Below are positions 18,307 to 26,861 of a DNA stretch of 64,000 nt, in pieces. The notes below the pieces were generated by a model that saw only the letters and a list, made by a program, of their open reading frames with translations, was not told the DNA's origin and made no database searches. The DNA comes from Flagellimonas eckloniae (GTDB taxonomy: Bacteria > Bacteroidota > Bacteroidia > Flavobacteriales > Flavobacteriaceae). The translations under genes were made by a program, and so were the position numbers. Position 1 is the first letter of the stretch. Each line of letters opens with the position of its first letter. The stretch spans positions 3,947,501 to 4,011,500 of the forward strand of contig NZ_LCTZ01000002.1 in assembly GCF_001413955.1 (NCBI RefSeq). The letters run 5' to 3'.

Positions 18307-20997
18307 TTATGGATTAAGGGTAACGGAAACATTATCAATATTCATTGTTACGCTACAACCGCTAACAGCTCCACAAACTGTTTCTATCAAGAATGAAATT
18401 CCTTCTGAAACGTCAGTTCCTCCAGGAATTTCGAAAGATCCTGTATATGTTGTCCATGAAGTACCCAAAGCCGGCCCTGGATTTAATACTTGGGTAAACG
18501 AAGCACCACTGGCACCTTCTCCAAATAAAATTACATTAACAGCTGCTCCAGGTTGTACCACGGTTCCGATATGGTCAAACTGAATTTGTACAACATCTCC
18601 AGCAGCAACTGTACCAGCTCCAATTCTTTCTTGTTTGAAAGCAGGGTTGCCACCGCTATCTCCAACTGTTAGCTTTCCTGACCAAGTACCTCCATTACTG
18701 GTTGTGTTATCCAATGCAGCGGTTCCACCGTTTTGGAAGATGAACCATCCTGTATCGTCTCCTGTTTCAAAATCACCATTGGTAGCTAGTTCTCCACTAG
18801 CTCCACCTCCGCCTCCGCCACCGGAAGTTGCGACCTGTTCTATGTCATCGATATAGAATGTCCCAGCTGTTGTGCCTGGCCCATCAATGAACAGTACCAA
18901 TGTGGTAAACTGGTCAGATGATGTGAAATCAAAGGTAAGTTGCTCCCATCCGGTACCCCCATGGTTTACAGGTGTTTCAATGGGTGCGACAGCTCCTTCA
19001 AACTTAAGCAGTACGGGCAGTGCCACGGTTGAATAGACCTTCATGGTTATGGATTTGTCGGTAGAGAAGTCCACCGGTGTGTCCAAAGTAAATGCACCGC
19101 CTTCGAATGCACCACCAGCGTTTACAATTTCCCCAACCTTGGAGGCCACGGAATTAACTCCTGATAGTTGAGGATTGTCAATTACGCTATAGGAAGCTCC
19201 GTTGAAAGTGACAAAATCATAAGTAAGGCTTTCGCAATCAAAGTCGATGGGTAATTCCAGCATGGTATCGGTACATACCGTTCCACCTCCAGTTGGCACC
19301 TGTTCTATGTCATCGATATAGAATGTTCCAGCTGTTGTGCCTGGACCATCTATGAACAATACCAATGTGGTGAACTGGTCAGATGATGTGAAGTCAAAGG
19401 TAAGTTGCTCCCATCCGGTACCACTATGGTTTACGGGTGTTTCAATGGGTGCTCCGGCTCCTTCAAATTTCAGTAAAACAGGCAGTGCTACTGTTGAATA
19501 GACCTTCATGGTTATGGATTTGTCGGTAGCGAAGTCTACCGGTGTGTCCAAAGTAAATGCACCACCTTCGAAGGCACCACCAACGTTTACGATTTCCCCA
19601 ACCTTGGAGGCCTCGGAATTTACCCCTGATAGCTGAGGGTTGTCCACTACGCTATATGATGCACCGTTGAAAGTAACAAAATCGTATGTTATGCCTTCAC
19701 AATCAAAGTCCATAGGAAGTTCCAGCATGGTGTCAGTACATACCATTCCACCGGAAGTTGCGACCTGTTCTATGTCATCGATATAGAATGTTCCAGTTGT
19801 TGTTCCTGGCCCATCTATGAACAGTACCAATGTAGTGAACTGGTCAGATGATGTGAAATCAAATGTAAGTTGCTCCCATCCTGTACCACCATGGTTTACG
19901 GGGGTTTCAATGGGCGCACCAGCACCTTCAAACTTCAGCAGTACGGGCAGTGCCACTGTGGAATAAACCTTCATGGTTATGGATTTGTCGGTAGAGAAGT
20001 CCACCGGTGTGTCCAAAGTAAATGCTCCGCCTTCAAATGCTCCACCAGCATTTACAATCTCTCCAACTTTTGAAGCTTCGGAATTTACCCCAGATAGCTG
20101 AGGGTTGTCCACTACACTATAGGAAGCTCCGTTGAAAGTAACAAAATCGTATGTTATGCCTTCACAGTCAAAGTCTATTGGTAATTCCAACATGGTATCC
20201 GTGCATACCACAGGAGGTGTTTCAATTTGAACAATGTCATCCAAGTAAAAAGTACCAGCTGTTGTACCTGGACCATCTACAAATAGGGTTATTCTAGAGA
20301 AACTATCTGAAGAAGTAAAATCAAAAGAGAGTATTTCCCAACCAGTACCACCATGACTAACAGCTATTTCAGTATCCGCTCCGGTACCTTCTTCTAATTT
20401 TACTAAAACATCAATAGCAGCTTCTGACCAGAAGTTCATTTGGATAGTCTTATTTGCAGTAAGATCAATAGCAGTTCCTAGATTAAAGAAAATACCTTCG
20501 AATGCTGCCCCAATATTTGTCACTGCACCTACCTGTGATGCTTGGTCATTTGATCCCCCTGGCGCTGGGTTGGCAACAATTTCAAATGCAGCACCTGTAA
20601 ATGTACCTATGTCGCTATAATCCACATTAGCGTCATCAAACGTAATGGGTACCATGATAGGGTCAGGTATAGTAATGGTGAGTTCGTCCTCAAATGCACT
20701 TGAAGCACCAGCAACGTTTGATGCGGATAGTGTAACTGTATACGTACCAGAAGTATACGTTTTTGTTGGGTTTATTTCGGTAGATGTTGTACCATCTCCA
20801 AAGTCCCATTCATAAGAATTGGCATTTTCAGATATGTTGATAAACGACACCGTACCTGAATTTGGAATAACTGTTTGTGTAAATTTTGCGATAACTTCTG
20901 GAAGTAAAGTTCCTTCATCATCGTCTTCGCATCCTAGAAAAGATATTGCCAAGAATAGTATTGGGATTATCTTAATGTTTTTGAGTAATAGTTTCAT
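18307..20997 (-). CDS. repeat-rich glycan-binding lipoprotein (PKD plus four jelly-roll-like modules)
   Basis: An 896-residue non-catalytic surface protein. The signal ends SFLGC and the acidic EDDDEG after the Cys resembles a Bacteroidota surface-export signal. Residues about 35-110 are a PKD domain (YEWDFGDGTTS). Four beta-sandwich modules of about 150 residues follow: the first is divergent, the next three are nearly identical 155-residue repeats opening with VCTDTMLELP and closing with TFYIDDIEQV. A poly-Gly linker leads to a C-terminal CBM-like module (NGDFETGDDTGWF ... MNIDNVSVTL). With GH16 and GH3 as neighbours, a beta-glucan capture role at the cell surface is the likely one; ligand is inferred. 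Confidence 0.8.
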   Translation of the reverse strand: MKLLLKNIKIIPILFLAISFLGCEDDDEGTLLPEVIAKFTQTVIPNSGTVSFINISENANSYEWDFGDGTTSTEINPTKTYTSGTYTVTLSASNVAGASSAFEDELTITIPDPIMVPITFDDANVDYSDIGTFTGAAFEIVANPAPGGSNDQASQVGAVTNIGAAFEGIFFNLGTAIDLTANKTIQMNFWSEAAIDVLVKLEEGTGADTEIAVSHGGTGWEILSFDFTSSDSFSRITLFVDGPGTTAGTFYLDDIVQIETPPVVCTDTMLELPIDFDCEGITYDFVTFNGASYSVVDNPQLSGVNSEASKVGEIVNAGGAFEGGAFTLDTPVDFSTDKSITMKVYSTVALPVLLKFEGAGAPIETPVNHGGTGWEQLTFDFTSSDQFTTLVLFIDGPGTTTGTFYIDDIEQVATSGGMVCTDTMLELPMDFDCEGITYDFVTFNGASYSVVDNPQLSGVNSEASKVGEIVNVGGAFEGGAFTLDTPVDFATDKSITMKVYSTVALPVLLKFEGAGAPIETPVNHSGTGWEQLTFDFTSSDQFTTLVLFIDGPGTTAGTFYIDDIEQVPTGGGTVCTDTMLELPIDFDCESLTYDFVTFNGASYSVIDNPQLSGVNSVASKVGEIVNAGGAFEGGAFTLDTPVDFSTDKSITMKVYSTVALPVLLKFEGAVAPIETPVNHGGTGWEQLTFDFTSSDQFTTLVLFIDGPGTTAGTFYIDDIEQVATSGGGGGGGASGELATNGDFETGDDTGWFIFQNGGTAALDNTTSNGGTWSGKLTVGDSGGNPAFKQERIGAGTVAAGDVVQIQFDHIGTVVQPGAAVNVILFGEGASGASFTQVLNPGPALGTSWTTYTGSFEIPGGTDVSEGISFLIETVCGAVSGCSVTMNIDNVSVTLNP
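18825..20220 (-). repeat. three tandem 465-bp in-frame repeats
   Basis: The same landmark (the CATGGTRTC stretch encoding the DTM of VCTDTM) recurs at 19261, 19726 and 20191, exactly 465 bases apart, or 155 codons. The three units differ at scattered bases and a few residues. A fourth, diverged copy lies upstream in the reading direction, at roughly 20220-20665. Such long near-identical units in frame invite recombination and assembly errors. Confidence 0.85.
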
Positions 20998-21014
20998 TGT
21001 ATTGTTGAGTTAGT

Positions 21015-21896
21015 TTAGTTATTAAATAATCTTTCGTCAAATTCATAGACTCGAACGTAGTCAATCAGCATCGTTTGTGGAAATTGTGTCTCGGCATTAG
21101 GGGAACCCACAAAAGTGCCGCCAACCGCTAGGTTCATAAGAATATAGAAGGGTTTGTTAAAAACCCATACCCCTTCGCCATCCGTTTCTTCATCGACATC
21201 TTCCGGGGTAATTTGATTGTAAAGGACATCATCAACATAATAATTGACAAAATCTGGACCCCACTCAATTCCGAAAATGTGAAAACCTGTATCAAAGCGG
21301 TCATTCTCCAATATATATTCCTTGGAAATGGCATCACCACCACTGTAGCCGGGGCCATGAACACTTCCTATGAGAACGGTAGGTTCCTGTCCGCGGTACT
21401 CCATGATATCTATCTCTCCTGCTCCAGGCCATGGATTTTCATCAATATCAGCTCCCAGCATCCAAAATGCCGGCCAAATACCTTGTCCAAATGGTAAACG
21501 AATACGAGCTTCAAAGCGCCCATACTGTTGTTCGAACAAATCTTTGGTCAGTAGCCTGGCGGATGTATACTGAGAACCTTGAAAAGATTCTTCTTGGGCC
21601 GTTATTAACAATACCCCATTTTGTATCGTTACATTTTCAGTACGGTCTGTGTAGTACTGCAGTTCATTATTTCCCCATCCATTTTCTCCGGTTCCGATAT
21701 CGAATCCCCAAACCGCTGGGTTTGGTGCTCCATCCGTATTAAATTCCTCAGAAAGGACTAGGTTTGTCGATTTTGCCACAGTTTGTTCATCGTCGGTTTC
21801 GCAACTATAAAAGGCGGCGATTGCTGCAAAGCATATATATGTTAGAACTTTTGCCTGCAGTGTTCCAACGTGATTAAAATTTATTTTCGTTATCAT
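21015..21896 (-). CDS. GH16-family endo-beta-1,3-glucanase (laminarinase type) lipoprotein
   Basis: A 293-residue beta-jelly-roll enzyme. The signal ends AAFYSC and the next residues ETDDE are acidic, favouring surface display. The catalytic motif GEIDIMEYRG places the nucleophile at Glu161, Asp163 and the acid/base at Glu166; the extra Met in this motif and the upstream WPAFWMLG are typical of laminarinases rather than agarases or carrageenases. It would make the first cuts in the polymer next to the two binding lipoproteins. Confidence 0.9.
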   Translation of the reverse strand: MITKINFNHVGTLQAKVLTYICFAAIAAFYSCETDDEQTVAKSTNLVLSEEFNTDGAPNPAVWGFDIGTGENGWGNNELQYYTDRTENVTIQNGVLLITAQEESFQGSQYTSARLLTKDLFEQQYGRFEARIRLPFGQGIWPAFWMLGADIDENPWPGAGEIDIMEYRGQEPTVLIGSVHGPGYSGGDAISKEYILENDRFDTGFHIFGIEWGPDFVNYYVDDVLYNQITPEDVDEETDGEGVWVFNKPFYILMNLAVGGTFVGSPNAETQFPQTMLIDYVRVYEFDERLFNN

Positions 21897-21919
21897 TTTT
21901 TTTCTATTAACTGTCCGTA

Positions 21920-23341
21920 TTATTCCGTAAAAAAGTAAATATTGTCAAATATGAAATCGGGCCCCTCAGTAAGTATAAGCGCACCCAAGTTGTTTTTCTG
22001 GGTGGCAAGGTCACCCCCCAAGGGTATGTCGAACGATGTCCATTGACCGACGGTCAATCCTGTTAAGTCAAACCTAAAATCCACATCGTCTCCTTGTGGA
22101 AAACCATTAGTGGTATTGGTCTCTAATTCTTGGTTGGCCCCAATATCCCTAATTTGAAGACCTATCTCAACCCCGGCGCTCTGCACATAAACATCTATAT
22201 GTAAAAATGTTAATTCAGAAGCGTCCACCGTATTATCGAAAGTGATACCAGTAAAATTATTATTGGTGTAAGCCAACACATTGTCACCATTATTGTTTGT
22301 TAGAACAGTTTCTGTAGTAGATCCTCCAAAACTGGGAGCAAAATTGATGGGTGTATCCGCTGTATATGCCTCACTGAAAATTGATTTCACGTTGGCGGCC
22401 GGTCTTGTTGGGGTTGGAGCTAACGCTAAACTACCAGTAGAGGTAACTTCCAAGGAGCCCGAAGCACGAACTCCTGCCAACTGTGCGGTAATATTTGCAG
22501 TACCTGTACCAATAACCGAAACTTGACCTAGTTCGTTCACGATGGCCACGGAATTATCCGAAGAATTAAAATCGAAATAAGATGGTGCCGCAATTACTGT
22601 TTGGTTAATCCCAGATTCCAAATTATAGGTCTGAGCCAACCCAGTAACCAGCAGGTTGGATCCAGTAAAGGCCTGTTGTACAACATCCACCCCGTTTAAA
22701 ATAGCCGGACTTGGTTGCGCTATCGTTCCCAATTTTTCAAAACGTAATTCATCGATCCAAAAAGTGTACCCAAAACCATTGGTAGTTTGTGTCCCTGCAG
22801 AGAAAAAGAACATTCCCCTTTCCCGTATCAATTTTGACGGATCTGGAATAGGAATGATAACTTTTCGCCAATCCGTAGATAAGCGTATATTCTGGGCAGT
22901 TACAGCAAATTTGTTTTCCCCAAAATCAGTTCCAAAACCTACTTCTCCAATTGTAGCAGTTGTAGAACCCTTTGCATAAAAGGTCAAAGCATCAAAACCA
23001 GTCAGGTTTCTACCATCACCCCGATCAAGGAAAATGCCTCCAATAAATCCCCCATCTGGGTCATCTGGAGCGGGCACATCAATTCGTATAGAGGATTGCC
23101 CTTCAAAAGCAACGTTATCATCAGTACCAAAGCCTTCGGGATTAGCACCTTCATTTGGATCAAAAGAATCAAAGAATTCATCCGTAAGTCCTACAGGGGC
23201 ATCTGTAAAAATGTCTCCAGAGGTAGAAAATGTGGCAAATTCCACATCATCTGAAAATTCTCTTTCGCAACTACTGAAAAGAGCAATGCCCAAAGTCAGA
23301 AGAAGTATAAAATGTACGTTGGTATATTTTTTATTTTTCAT
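21920..23341 (-). CDS. glycan-binding lipoprotein with Big_2-like core
   Basis: A 473-residue protein with no catalytic motif. The signal ends ALFSSC followed by EREFSDD, again acidic. Residues about 50-205 form a jelly-roll-like module (GFDALTFYAKGST ... FWIDELRFEKLG), 215-300 a bacterial Ig-like (Big_2) domain (NSVAIVNELGQVSVIGTGTANITA), and 315-473 a second carbohydrate-binding-like module ending FIFDNIYFF. It starts just after the barrel-glycosidase gene (12-base gap) and precedes GH16, the usual place for a surface glycan-binding protein. Ligand specificity is inferred from neighbours. Confidence 0.75.
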   Translation of the reverse strand: MKNKKYTNVHFILLLTLGIALFSSCEREFSDDVEFATFSTSGDIFTDAPVGLTDEFFDSFDPNEGANPEGFGTDDNVAFEGQSSIRIDVPAPDDPDGGFIGGIFLDRGDGRNLTGFDALTFYAKGSTTATIGEVGFGTDFGENKFAVTAQNIRLSTDWRKVIIPIPDPSKLIRERGMFFFSAGTQTTNGFGYTFWIDELRFEKLGTIAQPSPAILNGVDVVQQAFTGSNLLVTGLAQTYNLESGINQTVIAAPSYFDFNSSDNSVAIVNELGQVSVIGTGTANITAQLAGVRASGSLEVTSTGSLALAPTPTRPAANVKSIFSEAYTADTPINFAPSFGGSTTETVLTNNNGDNVLAYTNNNFTGITFDNTVDASELTFLHIDVYVQSAGVEIGLQIRDIGANQELETNTTNGFPQGDDVDFRFDLTGLTVGQWTSFDIPLGGDLATQKNNLGALILTEGPDFIFDNIYFFTE

Positions 23342-23353
23342 TTTTCAATCTTT

Positions 23354-26300
23354 TTATTTACCGATATTGATGTGTACATATGTCATAATTTCCCACTCGT
23401 TCCCATTATCAAATCCAACCGGACTTACTATAGGTTCTTGTGAAAAAGTATTGGGCGGTACCGCGTTTGGCAAATAGCGCGGTGAAAACTCATTTAATGA
23501 CCTCCATGTACCACGTATACCTATTTGGGTACTGGGCAAAATAAACCAGTCAGGCTTACCTAGTGTAGTGGAGATATCTAACATCAATTGTACTGGGTAC
23601 GTTAAGTTAAAATCTCGATGGTAATCAAATGGTCCCCAATCGTTGATTTTTTGCGTGTACTGTACTTTCCATTTTTTATAAAGCATTCGGATGTCTCCAC
23701 CAAAACGTTTTATCAATCGATCACTATCTCCGTTAGCCTGCCCGTTGCCATAGTAAAAATTCCCAATAATTCCTATGTCGGAATTGATTTTGGACACCAT
23801 TCTGGAATGGACTTCCCATAAGTCTTGAGCTGGTGCAGAGTTTGGGAAAGCAAAGAAGGTCCTGTCGGCGTTGAAACCAATATGTGAATCCATAGTGGTT
23901 GGCAGGTGGCGATATACAAATCCTAGATTCATGGCGAATTTGGCATCCTCCGATCTGTCGTTATCCCACTCGTACATCCAAGTACCTGGGGTAGGGTCGA
24001 AAGTAAAGAGAATCTCACCGGCAGTGGTCTCTCTGTTGCTTCGAACGGAAAAGGGATCATCAAGATTGTTTCTTAACCTGCCAGGGCCCTGTACATCTTG
24101 TGGCATAGCATCTACCAATGGTTTTTGCCACATGAAATTAGGAGCAATCTGAAAATTTCCTGCAGCGATGGTAAATCCAGAAAATACACTGGTTACATTA
24201 CCACTTCCCGTATCCCTTAATTTCCAACCGGTAAAAGTCATCGTCTGGTCAGCACCACCATTGGCGGCAATTCCCATAATTGCCCCTTGACCGTACCAAT
24301 TGAATTTTCCACCTTCATAGGTAAGCTTAGCTTTACCGCCCCAGTTGTCACTTGATTGAATCCTATCTTCAAAAACGACATAATTTCCAGGCGTACCCCT
24401 GACATCTTGAAATGAAGTGCCGTTTAATGGGCTTCCAGCCCAAATTCCTCCGAGCATAACTCCAAATTTGCCGAACTCCCTTTCAATAGCTAATGTGGCC
24501 CTTTCGGTCGGCCAAAATGGGATTACACCACTTCGTACTTGATTTGCATCCAAGACCCGACGTCCACTTTCGTCAAAAACAATTTCAGTTTTAAAATCTC
24601 GGTGGTAAATACCGGTAACGTCGAACTTTCCAATGTGCTTTTGGTATTTAAAGAGCATTGTAGGGTTGGCTCCCCACCACAATTGTGGTCCAATAGCGGC
24701 CTTTAGTCCCTTTAGAGGGCCTTTACCGTCAATTTCCATTCCTAGTATTTCACCATTATAGATGTCTAAGTTTGGCCCATAGTTCGCTTCAGGATATAAA
24801 CCAAAAAAGTCACCTTCATAACCCCAATGATAATGGCCAGTTCTGTAGAAACCTTTTAAGTCAAATTCTTTTGCGTTCCACTCAAACTCAGCTTGATAGA
24901 CAGCTACCCTATTATTGTCTGGCAATACTATATCTCCTTCTGGTGAACTTACCGTGATCGGTCTAGCTCTATTTTCGTAGAATATTTCATTAATAGGATT
25001 TTGGGCTACATTTCCAACTACATTGAAATTAACCTCTGCTCTCATATTTGGGGCTGGATTACCTTCCACACCTATGAAATAAGATTGCATATGATCAAAC
25101 CCCAGTTGATTTGGAAATGTATTAGGGTCGTCTGGATCAGCATTTTCTGGTGTTGTGATCAGACTACCACCTGTACTGAATGTTGAGAACTTGGCTTGAA
25201 GGTTGCTGATGCGAAGTAAGTTACTTTGTTCACCTGTCAATGCTGCTTTATCACCACGCGCCCTGAGCACTGCATCCATTAATTGTATATTACTAAAATG
25301 ATTGTTTACAAAGTCAAGATCTATATCTTCGTCATATGGGTTTAGCTGATGGGCATCCTTTAATGCGTAATATGCAGCACGAGGGTAGAGATCGTATAAC
25401 CCTCTTGGGTTGGTAGCGCCTTTAGCGCAAATCCCAAACCATTCCTCGTTCATATTGTTTGCTCCTGGATAGGCTAAGTCTCTGGCGTATCCACCATTGG
25501 ACCAAGAAGCATTGTTATCATGTACATCTGCATTTTCTCTGTCATCGAAACCAAACTTCCACCAACCATCACTAAATTGGAAAGTGAAACCTCCAATTGA
25601 ATTATCGGATTTCCCCAGACCTGCTGCATTTTGATAGATTTCTTTCCAGTTTTCTACCATATAATAAGCTTGTGAGAATTGGTCTTCTTTATTTTCAATG
25701 GCATTGAAAGCATCAGCTCCAAATTCCGTGAACATTACAGGTTTGTTAAGCTTGTCCTTTACAACTTGGAACATATCCCCGAAAGAAGCCCCACGATAGG
25801 TATTGGTACCATAGATGTCTACATCTGTACATTCTTCGGCAACGATATCAATAAATAAAACATCACCATTACAAATAGCTACAGGATGCGAAGAATCCAT
25901 GGCTTTCATTTTTTTGGCGGCCTCGTTCATTAATCGATACATAGGTCTTCCTCGACTTTCACCTATAAAATTTATTCTTCCTTCATCGTCTGGAAAATCT
26001 TCGGTTTCAGCACCTGCCCAGAACAATCCGTAGTTATTTTCATTGCCCAATAGGTATAGTAGTAGCCCAGGAGTGTCTTTATAACCCTCGACCAACTCTT
26101 CCATTTCAGACATTAGAAATTCTACTGTAGTAGGGTCATCATAAATGGTTACAGGAGTCCAGACACCATTCAATGTAAGCCCATAACGACCGAAGGAATG
26201 GTTAAGCATTGTGTAGATGCCATAATTCTCATAGATATACCGTATCCATTTGGCTGGGACACCCGTGTATTGACGAATAACGTTAACGCCCATGTTCTTT

Positions 26301-26545
26301 AAGAGTGACATTTCTGTGTCCAGTCCCGCCTTGATAATGTCATCTGATTTTTTCCAGAATGCTGCGTTCACTGTGTTGGTGCCAATTGGAATGTAGTCCC
26401 AGTTCATTCCATTGATCATGAAATCCTTTCCGTTGACAACCAATTTTGTTCCATCATCATTATTTACAACAGTAACCTTGTCGGCTTGAGCATAGATGCC
26501 AGTTGTAAACAATAAGAGTAGTAATCTCAGTAAATTGTTTTTCAT
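23354..26545 (-). CDS. TIM-barrel glycosidase fused to a predicted outer-membrane beta-barrel
   Basis: A 1063-residue protein. The ATG at 26543-26545 was chosen because it gives a clean signal peptide ending IYAQ; the upstream extension is basic and unlike a secretion signal. Residues 25-420 are a GH2/GH5-like TIM barrel with MNWDYIPIG, LLYLLGNENN (acid/base Glu169) and VMFTEFGADAF (nucleophile Glu274). From about residue 500 to the end there is a long series of alternating amphipathic strands with aromatic girdles (NFQIAPNFMWQKP, WYGQGAIMGIA, RMLYKKWKVQYTQKI, TYVHINIGK), as expected of an outer-membrane barrel. It is the first gene of the glucan operon, where SusC/SusD would normally stand. 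The barrel call rests on strand pattern only. Confidence 0.7.
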   Translation of the reverse strand: MKNNLLRLLLLLFTTGIYAQADKVTVVNNDDGTKLVVNGKDFMINGMNWDYIPIGTNTVNAAFWKKSDDIIKAGLDTEMSLLKNMGVNVIRQYTGVPAKWIRYIYENYGIYTMLNHSFGRYGLTLNGVWTPVTIYDDPTTVEFLMSEMEELVEGYKDTPGLLLYLLGNENNYGLFWAGAETEDFPDDEGRINFIGESRGRPMYRLMNEAAKKMKAMDSSHPVAICNGDVLFIDIVAEECTDVDIYGTNTYRGASFGDMFQVVKDKLNKPVMFTEFGADAFNAIENKEDQFSQAYYMVENWKEIYQNAAGLGKSDNSIGGFTFQFSDGWWKFGFDDRENADVHDNNASWSNGGYARDLAYPGANNMNEEWFGICAKGATNPRGLYDLYPRAAYYALKDAHQLNPYDEDIDLDFVNNHFSNIQLMDAVLRARGDKAALTGEQSNLLRISNLQAKFSTFSTGGSLITTPENADPDDPNTFPNQLGFDHMQSYFIGVEGNPAPNMRAEVNFNVVGNVAQNPINEIFYENRARPITVSSPEGDIVLPDNNRVAVYQAEFEWNAKEFDLKGFYRTGHYHWGYEGDFFGLYPEANYGPNLDIYNGEILGMEIDGKGPLKGLKAAIGPQLWWGANPTMLFKYQKHIGKFDVTGIYHRDFKTEIVFDESGRRVLDANQVRSGVIPFWPTERATLAIEREFGKFGVMLGGIWAGSPLNGTSFQDVRGTPGNYVVFEDRIQSSDNWGGKAKLTYEGGKFNWYGQGAIMGIAANGGADQTMTFTGWKLRDTGSGNVTSVFSGFTIAAGNFQIAPNFMWQKPLVDAMPQDVQGPGRLRNNLDDPFSVRSNRETTAGEILFTFDPTPGTWMYEWDNDRSEDAKFAMNLGFVYRHLPTTMDSHIGFNADRTFFAFPNSAPAQDLWEVHSRMVSKINSDIGIIGNFYYGNGQANGDSDRLIKRFGGDIRMLYKKWKVQYTQKINDWGPFDYHRDFNLTYPVQLMLDISTTLGKPDWFILPSTQIGIRGTWRSLNEFSPRYLPNAVPPNTFSQEPIVSPVGFDNGNEWEIMTYVHINIGK

Positions 26546-26861
26546 AGTAGAGTTTAGTTTTAGTTTGATGTTAGCTAAAGAGAAGTAATTATGTATTGAT
26601 TTGATAAAACAAAATGTTTTGAAGAATTGGGGGAACTCCTGCTTTTTGCGAACGGTTAAACTTATCTTAAAAAAATATGAAGTCCATAAAAAACGCCTCA
26701 ACAAAAAATATACATCATAAAAAAAATGTACTTTTTTTACGAAATCAATAAAATCCCTTTGTTTTAGGGGCTTTCAACAAGATACCTGTATTGCCAATTT
26801 TAGTCAAAACATGGGCTTGTATAGGTATTGTTGAGGTGTAATTGGAAAGATGTAAAGAAAT
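26546..26861. other. 316-bp control region upstream of the glucan operon
   Basis: No gene is visible here. The region is very AT-rich close to the first gene, with poly-A/T tracts around 26720-26740. Near the regulator end it holds the imperfect inverted repeat at 26774-26834. I did not find a clear TAnnTTTG promoter on the minus strand, so the transcription start is not placed. Confidence 0.5.
26774..26834. promoter_or_regulatory. imperfect inverted repeat, candidate operator of the glucan regulator
   Basis: TCAACAAGATACCTGTA at 26774-26790 faces TATAGGTATTGTTGA at 26820-26834. Read on the opposite strand the second arm is TCAACAATACCTATA, matching the first except for one inserted base and one substitution. 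The arms are 29 bases apart, and the site lies between the sensor gene and the first glucan gene. No T-run follows, which argues against a terminator. Assignment as an operator is inference. Confidence 0.4.

Noticed and set aside
21015..21896. GH16 as an agarase or carrageenase because of the nearby sulfatase cluster
   Set aside because: The EIDIMEY active site and the GH3/GH17/GH30 company indicate a laminarinase.
22281..24152. Several open frames of 80-107 codons on the plus strand opposite the binding protein and barrel genes
   Set aside because: They mirror the codon pattern of the minus-strand genes, have no domain features and overlap well-supported proteins.
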